A stretch of DNA of 64,000 nucleotides, from contig NZ_JANLGQ010000001.1 of assembly GCF_026157065.1 (NCBI RefSeq), positions 372,001 to 436,000 of the forward strand. The letters are read 5' to 3'. The DNA is from Enterococcus sp. HY326 (GTDB lineage Bacteria > Bacillota > Bacilli > Lactobacillales > Enterococcaceae). A program made the position numbers and the translations under genes. How positions within the stretch are numbered: position 1 is the first letter of the stretch; every line of letters starts with the position of its first letter. The notes below the pieces were generated by a model. It saw nothing but the letters and a program-made list of their open reading frames with translations. It was not told the origin of the DNA and did not search any database. This document shows positions 53,744-62,354 of this stretch, one piece after another.

Positions 53744-55099
53744 TTATACTTCCTCCCAAACTAATTCTAAACTTGGTAAATCTTCCGGAACTAAGACAGA
53801 GGCCACTGAGACAATTGAGGTTACTTTGCCACGGGCGCCACCGCCAGCACTTGGTCCGTTAGTATATAGTGCTTCAACTTCTTGACCAACTTTAGCGGCC
53901 AATGCTTTGTCGTGGGTTCTAGCAGCAATTCGCAAGCGAATTTCAGAAAAGCTCGGGTCACTACCTAAGAATTTATTGCCTAATTTGTCTTTGTAAAGAC
54001 TATCGACGCCAATGTAATCAATCCGCAATTCTTCATAGTGATAGCCTAATAATTCAAAGCGTTTTTCGATAATTTCCGCTGCCAATTGGGCCCGTTTTAA
54101 GGCGTTATGACCGCCGTATGAAATCTCTCCTTCACCGATAAAGCCATCGGTATAACCAACGCTAACTTTTAAGCTGCCAGTACGAGCTTTACCCGTTGCC
54201 CCAGCAACTGCAACTCGATCTGTAGCAATTTCCGTCAGCGTAACTTTAGAGAAATCAGCGACTACATCTGGTGTTTGGTAATTCGTTGGGTCTTGAATTT
54301 CATATAATAATTGTTCTGTGACCGTATCAACGGTCACTTCGCCGCCTTTATCGGACAGCTTTGTAATTACGATATCGCCGTTTTCGCTCACTTCGGCAAT
54401 TGGGAACCCTAAATTCCACAAATCCGCAACATCTTTGTATCCAGGGTCAGCAAAGTAACCGCCAGTCACTTGACCAGCACATTCTAGTAAATGGCCGACG
54501 ACCGTGCCTTTACCGAGAAAATCAAAATCATTAAATTCATGACCAAATTCATGCATCATTGGGCCAATCACCAAAGCAGGGTCAGCAACCCGACCAGTGA
54601 TAATAATATCCGCACCGCCTGCTAAAGCCTCCGTAATTTTTTCACCGCCGATATAGGCATTTGCCGATAAAATGTTTTCTGCTAATTCAGCCAATGGGCG
54701 ACCAGTTTCCATCACCGGTTCATTTTTGAATTCAGACAATTTTTCAACAATGTCATCGCCGATTAATGCGGCGATTTTCAAGCCGCCGACTCCATGCTTC
54801 TCTGCCAGCTCTTTAACTTTTCTAGCGGCAAAAATCGGATTTGCTGCCCCCATGTTGGTGATGATTTTAACTGGATGTTCTTTTAGTAGAGGTAAGATTT
54901 TTTCAAAGCGGTATTCCAATAATGGATTGTAGCCCTTTGTTTCGTCGGCCAATTTTTCTTTTTGCGCTAATGCAATGGTCCGTTCAGCCAAACATTCAAA
55001 GATAATGTAATCTAAGTTGCCCTCCTTGATTAAATCCAAGGCCGGTTCAATCCGATCGCCACCATAGCCTGCTCCTGAGCCAATTCTAATTGTTTTCAT
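53744..55099 (-). CDS. AtuA family protein (DUF1446)
   Basis: A 451-aa cytoplasmic protein of the acyclic-terpene-utilisation AtuA family: IRIGSGAGYGGDRIEPAL, ECLAERTIALAQ, ITNMGAANP, GADIIITGRVADPALV, ECAGQVTGGYFADPG and the GPSAGGGARG end. Biochemical function is poorly known; AtuA proteins accompany acyl-CoA and branched-acid catabolism. SD AAGGAAG precedes the ATG. It is the first gene of a six-gene operon and starts about 30 bp downstream of a predicted sigma-54 transcription start. Confidence 0.9.
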   Translation of the reverse strand: MKTIRIGSGAGYGGDRIEPALDLIKEGNLDYIIFECLAERTIALAQKEKLADETKGYNPLLEYRFEKILPLLKEHPVKIITNMGAANPIFAARKVKELAEKHGVGGLKIAALIGDDIVEKLSEFKNEPVMETGRPLAELAENILSANAYIGGEKITEALAGGADIIITGRVADPALVIGPMMHEFGHEFNDFDFLGKGTVVGHLLECAGQVTGGYFADPGYKDVADLWNLGFPIAEVSENGDIVITKLSDKGGEVTVDTVTEQLLYEIQDPTNYQTPDVVADFSKVTLTEIATDRVAVAGATGKARTGSLKVSVGYTDGFIGEGEISYGGHNALKRAQLAAEIIEKRFELLGYHYEELRIDYIGVDSLYKDKLGNKFLGSDPSFSEIRLRIAARTHDKALAAKVGQEVEALYTNGPSAGGGARGKVTSIVSVASVLVPEDLPSLELVWEEV

Positions 55100-55139
55100 T
55101 TAGTTACTTCCTTTCAAGTTTTCTACACTTCACTATTAA

Positions 55140-55155
55140 GCAAGTAGCGTGCCAA
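55140..55155 (-). promoter_or_regulatory. Sigma-54 (-24/-12) promoter of the AtuA operon
   Basis: On the minus strand TTGGCAC-GCTAC-TTGCTT matches the RpoN consensus TGGCAC-N5-TTGC exactly: -24 element at 55149-55154, -12 TTGC at 55140-55143. The predicted start is near 55128, 29 bp before the atuA ATG. The divergent activator carries the sigma-54 contact loop. Confidence 0.92.
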
Positions 55156-55203
55156 CTTTTTTTGAATAGAAATCAGGTTTTAACGAAAAGAATTTTTTAT
55201 AAT

Positions 55204-55219
55204 TTCTAAAAAATTAGAA
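55204..55219. promoter_or_regulatory. Candidate enhancer site 1 for the sigma-54 activator
   Basis: TTCTAA-AAAA-TTAGAA, an inverted repeat about 83 bp upstream of the predicted atuA start. It shares TTCTAAAA with site 2. Confidence 0.5.
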
Positions 55220-55238
55220 CGAAATGGAAGCGATTACC

Positions 55239-55266
55239 TTGAAATCCTTTTCAAACCAAGTATAGT
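55239..55266 (+). promoter_or_regulatory. Sigma-70 promoter of the activator gene
   Basis: TTGAAA (55239-55244), 16-bp spacer, TATAGT (55261-55266). Directly upstream TGGAAGCGATTACC (55225-55238) matches the cre consensus at 11 of 14 positions, a weak hint of CcpA control. Confidence 0.65.
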
Positions 55267-55286
55267 AGGTGTTTGAGTAGAAAATT

Positions 55287-55306
55287 CTAAAATTCTAGAA
55301 TTTTAG
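55287..55306. promoter_or_regulatory. Candidate enhancer site 2: perfect 20-bp palindrome
   Basis: CTAAAATTCTAGAATTTTAG is perfectly symmetric. It lies about 169 bp upstream of the predicted sigma-54 start and 20-40 bp downstream of the activator's own start, so it could serve both activation of the operon and autorepression. Confidence 0.65.
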
Positions 55307-55322
55307 GAAAGGTGGTTCCCAA

Positions 55323-56663
55323 ATGAAAGTCTCACCAGAAACCCAATTAATTTTAAATGCGATTTATTCGCCTTTGTTGATGATTGACCCTGAAGGTACG
55401 ATAACCTTTGCCAACCAAGGCTATCAAAAAATGACCGATTTAATTCCCGCTGAAATTATCGGCAAAAAATTAAAAGATGTCCGCCCTGATTCTCGTTTAA
55501 CCGAAGTTTTAGATTTAAAGCATCCCCTGCTGACGATTCGTAGAGAAATTAAAGGCAAAGAATTTTTCACCAATCTCGTGCCGATTATCGAAAATAATCA
55601 GGTCATTGGGGCGATTTCCAGCTCAATTGAATCGACTGATTTAAAAATGTATAAAGAACGGCTGCAAAAATCAGAAGTCACCATTAAACAATTAAAAAAT
55701 AAAGTCTATGCCACCCGCTACACCTTTGACAGTATTCAAGGGCATTCTTCCGCCCTCTTAGCTACTATTCAACTGGCCAAAAAAATTGCCAAAAGAGATT
55801 CCACCGTCTTGATTCAAGGAGAGAGCGGCACCGGAAAAGAACTGTTCGCCCAATCAATTCACAATAGCAGTGAGCGGCAAAATGCGCCTTTTATTCCTAT
55901 TAACTGTGCCTCATTGAACACTGAAATGCTGGAGAGCGAACTGTTCGGCTACACTAGCGGGTCTTTTACTGGTGCAAAAAAAGAAGGCAAGAACGGTGTC
56001 TTTGTCGAAGCGGAAGGGGGCACGGTTTTTCTCGACGAAATTGGTGAGATGGATTTATCTGTTCAGACTAAATTGCTGCGGTTTTTTCAAGAACGGCGGA
56101 TTCGTCCTCTTGGTAGCAGCAAGGAGATTCCTATCAACGTTCGAATTATTTGTGCCTCCAATCGAGACTTAGACGGGTTAGTAAAAAGTAAAAAATTCAA
56201 ACATGACCTCTTCTTCCGTTTGGCAACTTTTACTTTAAATATTCCTGCTCTTAGAGAACGCAAGGAAGATATCATCCCGCTGGCCGAATTTTTCTTAGAA
56301 CGACAAGGCTCTGCTATCATGATGGACAGCGCCTTTGAAGGCTTTCTGAAAGCCTATGAATGGCCTGGTAATATCCGTGAGCTGCAAAATGTGATTGAAT
56401 ATTGCAGCGTCATGACCACCAATGATAAGCTGACTACTGATTTGCTGCCAAAATATCTCGCCAATTATCAGCATACTGTCACGCCAACTACCGAATTGGC
56501 CGAAGAAGACATTATTCCTTTAAAGCAATATGTTAAGCAGAAGGAAAATGACTACATCGCAGAGCTTTTCAAACGCAACGGCACTGATATTGAAGGCAAG
56601 AAAAAAACCGCCAAGCAATTAGGCATCTCGCTGGCGACTTTGTACAATAAATTAGGCATGTAA
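55323..56663 (+). CDS. Sigma-54-dependent enhancer-binding protein (PAS-AAA-Fis)
   Basis: A 446-aa activator. An N-terminal PAS-like sensor (about 8-105, MIDPEGTITFANQGYQKMT) and a helical linker precede the AAA+ domain: Walker A GESGTGKE (166-173), the sigma-54 contact loop GSFTGA (213-218, Ser in place of the usual Ala), Walker B GGTVFLDEIGEM and the arginine-finger region FFRLATF. A C-terminal Fis-type HTH (KKKTAKQLGISLATLYNKLG) follows. There is no receiver domain. It is divergent from the AtuA operon, which has a sigma-54 promoter, and is almost certainly its activator, sensing a pathway ligand through PAS. Confidence 0.94.
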   Translation: MKVSPETQLILNAIYSPLLMIDPEGTITFANQGYQKMTDLIPAEIIGKKLKDVRPDSRLTEVLDLKHPLLTIRREIKGKEFFTNLVPIIENNQVIGAISSSIESTDLKMYKERLQKSEVTIKQLKNKVYATRYTFDSIQGHSSALLATIQLAKKIAKRDSTVLIQGESGTGKELFAQSIHNSSERQNAPFIPINCASLNTEMLESELFGYTSGSFTGAKKEGKNGVFVEAEGGTVFLDEIGEMDLSVQTKLLRFFQERRIRPLGSSKEIPINVRIICASNRDLDGLVKSKKFKHDLFFRLATFTLNIPALRERKEDIIPLAEFFLERQGSAIMMDSAFEGFLKAYEWPGNIRELQNVIEYCSVMTTNDKLTTDLLPKYLANYQHTVTPTTELAEEDIIPLKQYVKQKENDYIAELFKRNGTDIEGKKKTAKQLGISLATLYNKLGM

Positions 56664-56673
56664 GGAGTTTAAT

Positions 56674-57156
56674 ATGGAACAAGGTCTAGCACCGATTTAT
56701 AATCAACAAACAGAAATACTAATTCTCGGCAGTGCCCCCAGCCAAATTTCGTTAAAAAAAAAGCAGTATTACGGTAATAACGGCAATCAATTTTGGAAAA
56801 TTCTCTTTGAATACTTTGACATACCTTTATCGACCGACTACAATCTACGGGTAGAGGAACTTTTGAAGCATCACTTGGGCCTGTGGGATGTCTATGCCAG
56901 CTTTAATCGAGCTGGCAGTTTGGACAGCTCCTTTAAAGAAACTCAGCTCAATGACTTTCAAAAATTGCGGAAAGCAACTCCGCATTTGCGTCTTATTGTT
57001 GCCAATGGTCAAAAAGCCTACAACGAAATTTTAGCCCATGATTTATTTCCTGATTTGCCAGTGGTGAGTTGTCACTCTACTAGTGGGGCCAATAATGGGA
57101 ATGCGGTGGCGCGAAAAGCGCAGTGGTTTGAGGTGTTGAGGAGAAAGTTTGCGTGA
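56674..57156 (+). CDS. DNA-deoxyinosine glycosylase (UDG superfamily)
   Basis: A 160-aa uracil-DNA-glycosylase-fold protein. The N-terminal LILGSAPSQISLKKKQYYGNNGNQFW resembles hypoxanthine-DNA glycosylases (UDG family 6), and the C-terminal SCHSTSGANNGNAVARKAQW is the DNA-intercalation loop region. It would remove deaminated bases from DNA. AAGGAG precedes the ATG, 10 bp after the sigma-54 activator stop, so it may be co-transcribed with it, though a functional link is not evident. Confidence 0.85.
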   Translation: MEQGLAPIYNQQTEILILGSAPSQISLKKKQYYGNNGNQFWKILFEYFDIPLSTDYNLRVEELLKHHLGLWDVYASFNRAGSLDSSFKETQLNDFQKLRKATPHLRLIVANGQKAYNEILAHDLFPDLPVVSCHSTSGANNGNAVARKAQWFEVLRRKFA

Positions 57157-57274
57157 GCATGGCTTGGCAGAATTTAACACTTAACCTATCTCATAACTTC
57201 ACCGAATATTTCACAGGTGAAAAGCAAACTTTGTTGATTAAAAAAATAAGCAAAAGATATATGCCAAGCAGTCA

Positions 57275-57313
57275 TTCAAAAAAAGAGTAATTGGATTCGT
57301 CAATTACTCTTTT
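57275..57313 (-). terminator. Terminator of the LolD/FtsX-type ABC operon
   Basis: Perfect 14-bp arms AAAAAGAGTAATTG/CAATTACTCTTTTT followed by Ts on the minus strand. The stop codon of the ATPase gene lies within the 5' arm. Confidence 0.9.
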
Positions 57314-57990
57314 TCAAAGTGTCTATTCTCGTTGATTTTCCCGTCTTTAATCCCCACAATTCGGTCACATTGCTGGGCGATGGCTTGGTCGTGGGTCACT
57401 AAAATAACCGTTTTGCCCTTTTGATGCTCTTGCTTCAATAAATCGATGACCCGTTGTGAATTGCTGGAATCTAAATTGCCAGTGGGCTCATCTGCCAAAA
57501 TTAAATTGGCATCGTTGATTAAAGCTCTAGCAAAGGCCACTCGTTGCTGTTGACCTCTAGACAACTGGCGGGGATATTTTTTCAATTGTTCGCTGATATT
57601 AAGCTGTTCCGCAATTTCAGCTAGATGATTGATTTTAGCTGCTCGTTCACCTCTCGGCAGATACTTAGCCGGCAATAAAATATTTTCTTTGACAGTATAA
57701 TCTTCAATCAGTCCGAAGGTTTGCAGGACAAAACCAATTTCCTGATTCCGAAGCTTAGCTTGTTCCTTGGCTGAAAGCTGTGCGGTCTCTTGTTGATTAA
57801 ATTGGTAGCTGCCCGCTTCAAAATTGTCCAATAAACCAAGAATCCGCAGCAGCGTTGTCTTACCGCTGCCAGACTCCCCAACAATCGCAAGCATCTCGCC
57901 TTTTGAGCAAGTAAAGTTGGCAATCTCCAACGCTATAAAATCAGTCTCACCACTTCGATAAACTTTTTGAATCCCATTTAAAGTAATCAT
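57304..57990 (-). CDS. ABC transporter ATPase, LolD/MacB type
   Basis: A 228-aa ATPase: Walker A GESGSGKTT, Q-loop FVLQTFGLI, signature LSRGQQQRVAFARAL (Arg in place of the usual Gly after Ser), Walker B LILADEPTGNLDS and H-loop ILVTHD. It overlaps the upstream permease by ATGA. With two FtsX-like permeases and an anchored protein it makes a MacB-type system for peptide export or envelope stress, substrate unknown. Confidence 0.93.
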   Translation of the reverse strand: MITLNGIQKVYRSGETDFIALEIANFTCSKGEMLAIVGESGSGKTTLLRILGLLDNFEAGSYQFNQQETAQLSAKEQAKLRNQEIGFVLQTFGLIEDYTVKENILLPAKYLPRGERAAKINHLAEIAEQLNISEQLKKYPRQLSRGQQQRVAFARALINDANLILADEPTGNLDSSNSQRVIDLLKQEHQKGKTVILVTHDQAIAQQCDRIVGIKDGKINENRHFEKE

Positions 57991-59246
57991 TGTTCTCTCC
58001 TAAAAAATCTGCCATTCTTGAAAAGTTTGCTGCTTAACGTCGCAATAGTGACCACTGAAAAGCCGCAGAAATAAAATAGTCCCCCAGCAATCTGCGCTTG
58101 CCTGCTCCAAATTTCTTGAAGATAAAAGCTGTTGAAAAGGAACATCAGCGCCCAAGCCATCACAAATAATAGCAAGTATTCAAAAATTAAAAACAGAAAA
58201 ATTTCTAACTTGGTAGAACCGATTGAAAAATAAATTTCATAGACTGACTGTCTTTTTTTGAAGGTGAAACTAATGATTACCCCCAGCTGAATAAAGGAAA
58301 ACACTAATAATAGACCTAGCAGGTACAATTTATTCTGATATTGATATTGATAACTTTGGATTGTACTATTATAGATGTTCCGATCATTTTGAAATTCTAA
58401 AAGCTGATACCCATTAGCTTGGCCGATTTCCCGAATTTCTTCAGCGAGGGTCAGATAGGATAATGCTTGGTCTTCTTCTGGAGACACTAAAAAGAAAAAG
58501 CCGGTGGTTTGCACATCCATTGACGAGCTTTCCCCGTGAAGCGCAGCGGTTGTCTGGGGTAAAATTAACATGCTATCGAGTGAAATACTATTTGTGCTAC
58601 CCTGCCAATAATTCAGCATTTCAAAATCTTTTGAAATAAACCCTCTGATTTGATAGTGACTCTTCACCGTTTCTAATAAATTTTCAGCTGATGCACCAAC
58701 AACTTCCTCTAAGGTGATTTCATCACCAATTTCATGGGAATTCTGATAAGAACTCCCTAGCAAAATCCCTTGAGTTTCTCCAGAAAAATCACTTTCTAAA
58801 AAAAATTCTCCTTCTACAATTGGTAGCCCAACCTTCGCTAAAAGAGCTCGGTTCATGATTGCGAGATTAGGATGAATTAACTTCTCGCCAGTTTCAGCTA
58901 CAGATGTCGGTTGTCCTTCAGCTGGAATTAATCCTTCTGACTCAGCTGCTAGCTTTCCTGGATTTCCCAAGTAATAAAAGGCTTCTGTTGAAAAAAGCTC
59001 TTCTGCACGACTGATAATTTGCGTAATATTTTTACTGGGGATTGCTTCATAGGAGTTTTCAAATAAACGAAAAGAAGAATTTTGTCCAATACTCTCATTT
59101 AAGGCTTCTGTATTATTTCGATACTCAAAAAAGGCTTGAAAAAATTGCACTGAGCAAAGGGAAACAATGCCAATCATCAGTACCAACAACAGCTTTATAA
59201 AAAATTGAGAGGTGATTTCAGTCACGAGATAATTTAGTTTTCTCAT
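57987..59246 (-). CDS. FtsX-like ABC permease
   Basis: A 419-aa protein with one N-terminal helix (about 12-35), a ~260-residue extracellular domain and three C-terminal helices including VFSFIQLGVIISFTFKKRQSVYEIYFSIGSTKLEI, the usual MacB/FtsX pattern. Overlaps both neighbours by ATGA. It probably forms a heterodimer with the permease encoded just upstream. Confidence 0.85.
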   Translation of the reverse strand: MRKLNYLVTEITSQFFIKLLLVLMIGIVSLCSVQFFQAFFEYRNNTEALNESIGQNSSFRLFENSYEAIPSKNITQIISRAEELFSTEAFYYLGNPGKLAAESEGLIPAEGQPTSVAETGEKLIHPNLAIMNRALLAKVGLPIVEGEFFLESDFSGETQGILLGSSYQNSHEIGDEITLEEVVGASAENLLETVKSHYQIRGFISKDFEMLNYWQGSTNSISLDSMLILPQTTAALHGESSSMDVQTTGFFFLVSPEEDQALSYLTLAEEIREIGQANGYQLLEFQNDRNIYNSTIQSYQYQYQNKLYLLGLLLVFSFIQLGVIISFTFKKRQSVYEIYFSIGSTKLEIFLFLIFEYLLLFVMAWALMFLFNSFYLQEIWSRQAQIAGGLFYFCGFSVVTIATLSSKLFKNGRFFRREQ

Positions 59247-60307
59247 TCCTCTACCCCCGTTAAAATGTCAACCACACTCACTTTTCTGACATAAACAGCG
59301 GAAAAGATAAAGAGCAGGCTAAGCAATAAAGCATATACAGCAAAAACTTGAAGCAGCCCTTGAAAAATAGCATTCCAAGAAACGCTAAAATAACTGCTGA
59401 AGGCCATTCGCCCGACACAGATTATCAGACTGGCAAAAACAAAAGCTGTTGTAATCAGCAGGAAAAATTTTTTAAAGGTATCACCAACCAGTTGCAAAGT
59501 GTTGGCACCAACCATTTTGCGAATGCCCAGCTCAAACTGCCATGATTCAAAGCGCTGATAAAAATGAATTCCCAAAGACAACAAGACCACTAAAAACAAT
59601 TGCAGAAAAATACCATAATACTGTTGCATAATTTCATTAAAGATATTGTTGCCAAAACTGAGGGAAAATTCTAAAATCTTCCCCATGTAGGTCTCTTCAT
59701 TCTCAGCATAGGATAGTAGCTTACTAATCTTTGTCGTTGCCTCTTGAGAAGAATCGCTCAGCAATTCCGCGTCCACAATATTTGCTGAAATCCATGGCAC
59801 CGCTAGTGCCGAATCAGCCTTCAGCAGAATGTCACTGTCAAAGGGCGAATCAGCCAAAATCCCCTGAATAGCAAATTGCTTTCCGTAAATTTCTACAGAC
59901 CGACTGCTTTTCTCAGAAGGGCTTAGAGTCGCCAAAACATTTTTACCAATTAATACCGTATCTTCAGCAGCCTTGGTTGAGGAAAAACTTCCCTCCAACA
60001 TCTCCATCTGTTTTGGAAACCGTTCAGGAAAATAAATTTTAACTCCTGATGCATTGTTGTAGGCGGGTAGTGAAAATAAGAAAAAATCCGTAGCCGCCGT
60101 CTCGTTTACTACCTGATCGGAAAAGCTTTCACTGTCAATCGTCAGATTAAGGACATCCAGACTAACCCCTTTTTTACTATAATAATCTTGATAAGAAGTA
60201 AAAAATCGCACCTGATTATTTACCAAAGCACAAATATACATAAAAATGGCAAAGGTAATTACCATAATCAGCCAGACGAAACTATTTTTCTTCAACCGTG
60301 TCATCAT
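59243..60307 (-). CDS. FtsX-like ABC permease
   Basis: A 354-aa paralogous permease: N-terminal helix (FVWLIMVITFAIFMYICAL), an extracellular domain of about 180 residues and three C-terminal helices with ELGIRKMVGANTLQLVGDTFKKFFLL, matching the FtsX coupling region. The ATG at 60307 (or the adjacent one at 60304) follows GGCGGG. It comes 31 bp after the anchored-protein gene. Confidence 0.85.
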   Translation of the reverse strand: MMTRLKKNSFVWLIMVITFAIFMYICALVNNQVRFFTSYQDYYSKKGVSLDVLNLTIDSESFSDQVVNETAATDFFLFSLPAYNNASGVKIYFPERFPKQMEMLEGSFSSTKAAEDTVLIGKNVLATLSPSEKSSRSVEIYGKQFAIQGILADSPFDSDILLKADSALAVPWISANIVDAELLSDSSQEATTKISKLLSYAENEETYMGKILEFSLSFGNNIFNEIMQQYYGIFLQLFLVVLLSLGIHFYQRFESWQFELGIRKMVGANTLQLVGDTFKKFFLLITTAFVFASLIICVGRMAFSSYFSVSWNAIFQGLLQVFAVYALLLSLLFIFSAVYVRKVSVVDILTGVEE

Positions 60308-60338
60308 CTTATCCCGCCCCAACTAAAAGTATCAGAAT

Positions 60339-60995
60339 TTAAGCAAATGTTTCATCATTAATAGAGACTGTTAAATCTACTTCCATTTCTGCGTTTGGAT
60401 GTTCATCTAATGGCATCTTAAACACAATTAAGCCTTTTGTAGAATTCGTTTCAGCATCATAGACTGGTTTTTCAGTATATTCCTCCCACAATTCCAACTC
60501 CTGATTATTAAAAAGAGCCGTCGCTTTATAAGCCATTTCGGCTGCTTCAACATCTCCAGGAATCACCAAATAGACGGGAATTGGATTCCATCCTTCATTT
60601 TCGCCATAGAAACTGAAGGGTAGATCTGTGTCAGCAGAATAAGTATACGTCGTAATCCCGTCAGCATCTGTGACCCCTGCTGATTCCGGCTGGCTATTGG
60701 AGTCTGGTAAATACATAAAACTTTCAAAGATTTCACCAGCTTGAATAAATCGTAACTCCTTGTCTTCTCCTTGCAGAGTCCCTTCATAAGCACTTTTACC
60801 TTTTAAACTCACCTTGAGAGTATTCGTAACAAATTCATCATAAGTCATTTTAGGGCTGTTTACCTGAGTACTAATGATTTCATCAATCGGATAGGTTTTA
60901 ACCTCAACTTCTGGTGTAGAATCTCTTAAAAAGAATACCGCAGCTGACAAAACAAAAATCAGACCAACAACACCAACGATTATTTTTCTTTTCAT
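60339..60995 (-). CDS. Membrane-anchored extracytoplasmic protein of the ABC operon
   Basis: A 218-aa protein with an N-terminal anchor (KIIVGVVGLIFVLSAAVFFL) and no lipobox Cys, then an acidic extracellular domain (TYPIDEIISTQVNSPKMTYDEFV..., FKMPLDEHPNAEMEVDLTVSIND). Family unknown. First gene of the four-gene operon; SD GGAGGGG. It could act as an adaptor for the FtsX pair, as membrane-fusion-like proteins do in MacB systems, or as an immunity factor. Confidence 0.7.
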   Translation of the reverse strand: MKRKIIVGVVGLIFVLSAAVFFLRDSTPEVEVKTYPIDEIISTQVNSPKMTYDEFVTNTLKVSLKGKSAYEGTLQGEDKELRFIQAGEIFESFMYLPDSNSQPESAGVTDADGITTYTYSADTDLPFSFYGENEGWNPIPVYLVIPGDVEAAEMAYKATALFNNQELELWEEYTEKPVYDAETNSTKGLIVFKMPLDEHPNAEMEVDLTVSINDETFA

Positions 60996-61150
60996 GATAC
61001 CCCTCCAATTAAATAATTAAGTTCAGACTGTGACATGGCAATGGCGAGAGTGCGAACAAACTTTCACCAAAATGCGGCGAAAACTCAGCAATAAATACTT
61101 CTTTGCCTTAATAAAATTATGTTGAAACTGTTTTTCTATCTTATATAAAT

Positions 61151-61179
61151 AGTTTAGCAAAGGTCGTAAAAACTCACAA
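61151..61179 (-). promoter_or_regulatory. Possible promoter of the FtsX-type ABC operon
   Basis: TTGTGA (61174-61179), 17-bp spacer, TAAACT (61151-61156). The leader would be about 150 nt. The rest of the 60996-61300 gap shows no gene. Confidence 0.5.
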
Positions 61180-61300
61180 TGGGAATAATAAGTAATATTT
61201 TTTTAGTTTTTTGGAGAAATTCGACAGGAAATATATTGTGAACTAACTTATTGTTCATCATTTGGGTCGTTCTAGCGAATATCCATTTATTCAAATGTAC

Positions 61301-61351
61301 AAAAAAACAACTAGTATGAGTTTTTGATGGATAATGACTCAGATTAGTTGT
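61301..61351 (-). terminator. Terminator of the NPCBM-like protein gene
   Basis: ACAACTA-T-TGAGT arms (61307-61321 and 61337-61351, 13 of 15 paired) followed by seven Ts on the minus strand. Confidence 0.8.
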
Positions 61352-61421
61352 CTTTTGGTTCTGTGGTTTTTATTTCTAATAAAATAACCATTTATCACTC
61401 ATAGATAGAAGAATTTGATTT

Positions 61422-62354
61422 CTACTTATTAAAAATAACGTTATAAAAACCAAATTCAGAAGAGCTTTTAGTTAGCCCAATTTTCAATGTCTTAGCTCCT
61501 GTTACATCAAATTGAAAATGTTGAGAAGTAATTTGAGCCTGAACGGTCTCTTTGTCTTTCGGTGTACCATCTAGATAAATTTGAAGTGTTGCATCTTTTA
61601 TTTGGTAACCTGTCGAACTATCTAATTTACCTACATCAAACTCTATTGATGAGTATTTACCATCCAATCTTATAAGCACATAAGCTTCACTGTAATTTGA
61701 ATTCTCAATAACAAATCCGTTAGCTAATTCTTCTCCCCCTACCTTATATTCAGTTGTAGAATATGAATCATTGTCCACACCTAAATTCACATAACTTTCA
61801 CCACTATAAAGAATGGAATAATCATCTATTAATGCTTCTTTAGTAACTTGCTGACCAGTTCCTCCAATGTAGAGAATATTGTCCAGTTCATCATAAGTTA
61901 CATCAGTATCTAATGAAGAGCTAAGCAAATTTTGATTTACATATACTGTATCGTTTATTAATGCAATTGATGCTTGACTACTGTTTTGTAAGTCATTCTC
62001 AACTAAGTCTGCTTTTTTAAGATCCGCGTAATTCTGTTCATTTAAATCACTTATCTTAGCTTTTAGCGTTTCTATCTCTTCCGTATTTTTTACAATTAAG
62101 TCATCCTTATTACCGATTTCTTCTTTTAAAGCGTTATTTTCATCAATTTTTGCCTCAACTTCTGGAAAAAATATTTTAGTTCCTTCCTCAGGTACAATCA
62201 TCGGAACTATCAATGCTGCTAGAGGAACTAGCTGCGCTGCAATTAATGCAACAATTTCTTTTTTACTTTTTTGCTTGTCTTCAATTTTACTATAAACGTA
62301 AACTGACAATATCAAACTAACAACCACAACTCCAATCAAAACATACTTTGCCAT
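61422..62354 (-). CDS. Membrane-anchored protein with coiled coil and NPCBM-like domain
   Basis: A 310-aa protein. Two hydrophobic helices (about 4-22 and 33-53) are followed by an extracellular coiled coil (IDENNALKEEIGNKDDLIVKNTEEIETLKAKISDLNEQ). A C-terminal beta-rich domain (YVNLGVDNDSYST..., LIRLDGKYSSIEFDVGKL, FQFDVTGAKTLKIGL) resembles the NPCBM glycan-binding fold. SD AAGGAGG precedes the ATG. A surface or wall-binding role is likely but not shown. Monocistronic. Confidence 0.7.
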   Translation of the reverse strand: MAKYVLIGVVVVSLILSVYVYSKIEDKQKSKKEIVALIAAQLVPLAALIVPMIVPEEGTKIFFPEVEAKIDENNALKEEIGNKDDLIVKNTEEIETLKAKISDLNEQNYADLKKADLVENDLQNSSQASIALINDTVYVNQNLLSSSLDTDVTYDELDNILYIGGTGQQVTKEALIDDYSILYSGESYVNLGVDNDSYSTTEYKVGGEELANGFVIENSNYSEAYVLIRLDGKYSSIEFDVGKLDSSTGYQIKDATLQIYLDGTPKDKETVQAQITSQHFQFDVTGAKTLKIGLTKSSSEFGFYNVIFNK

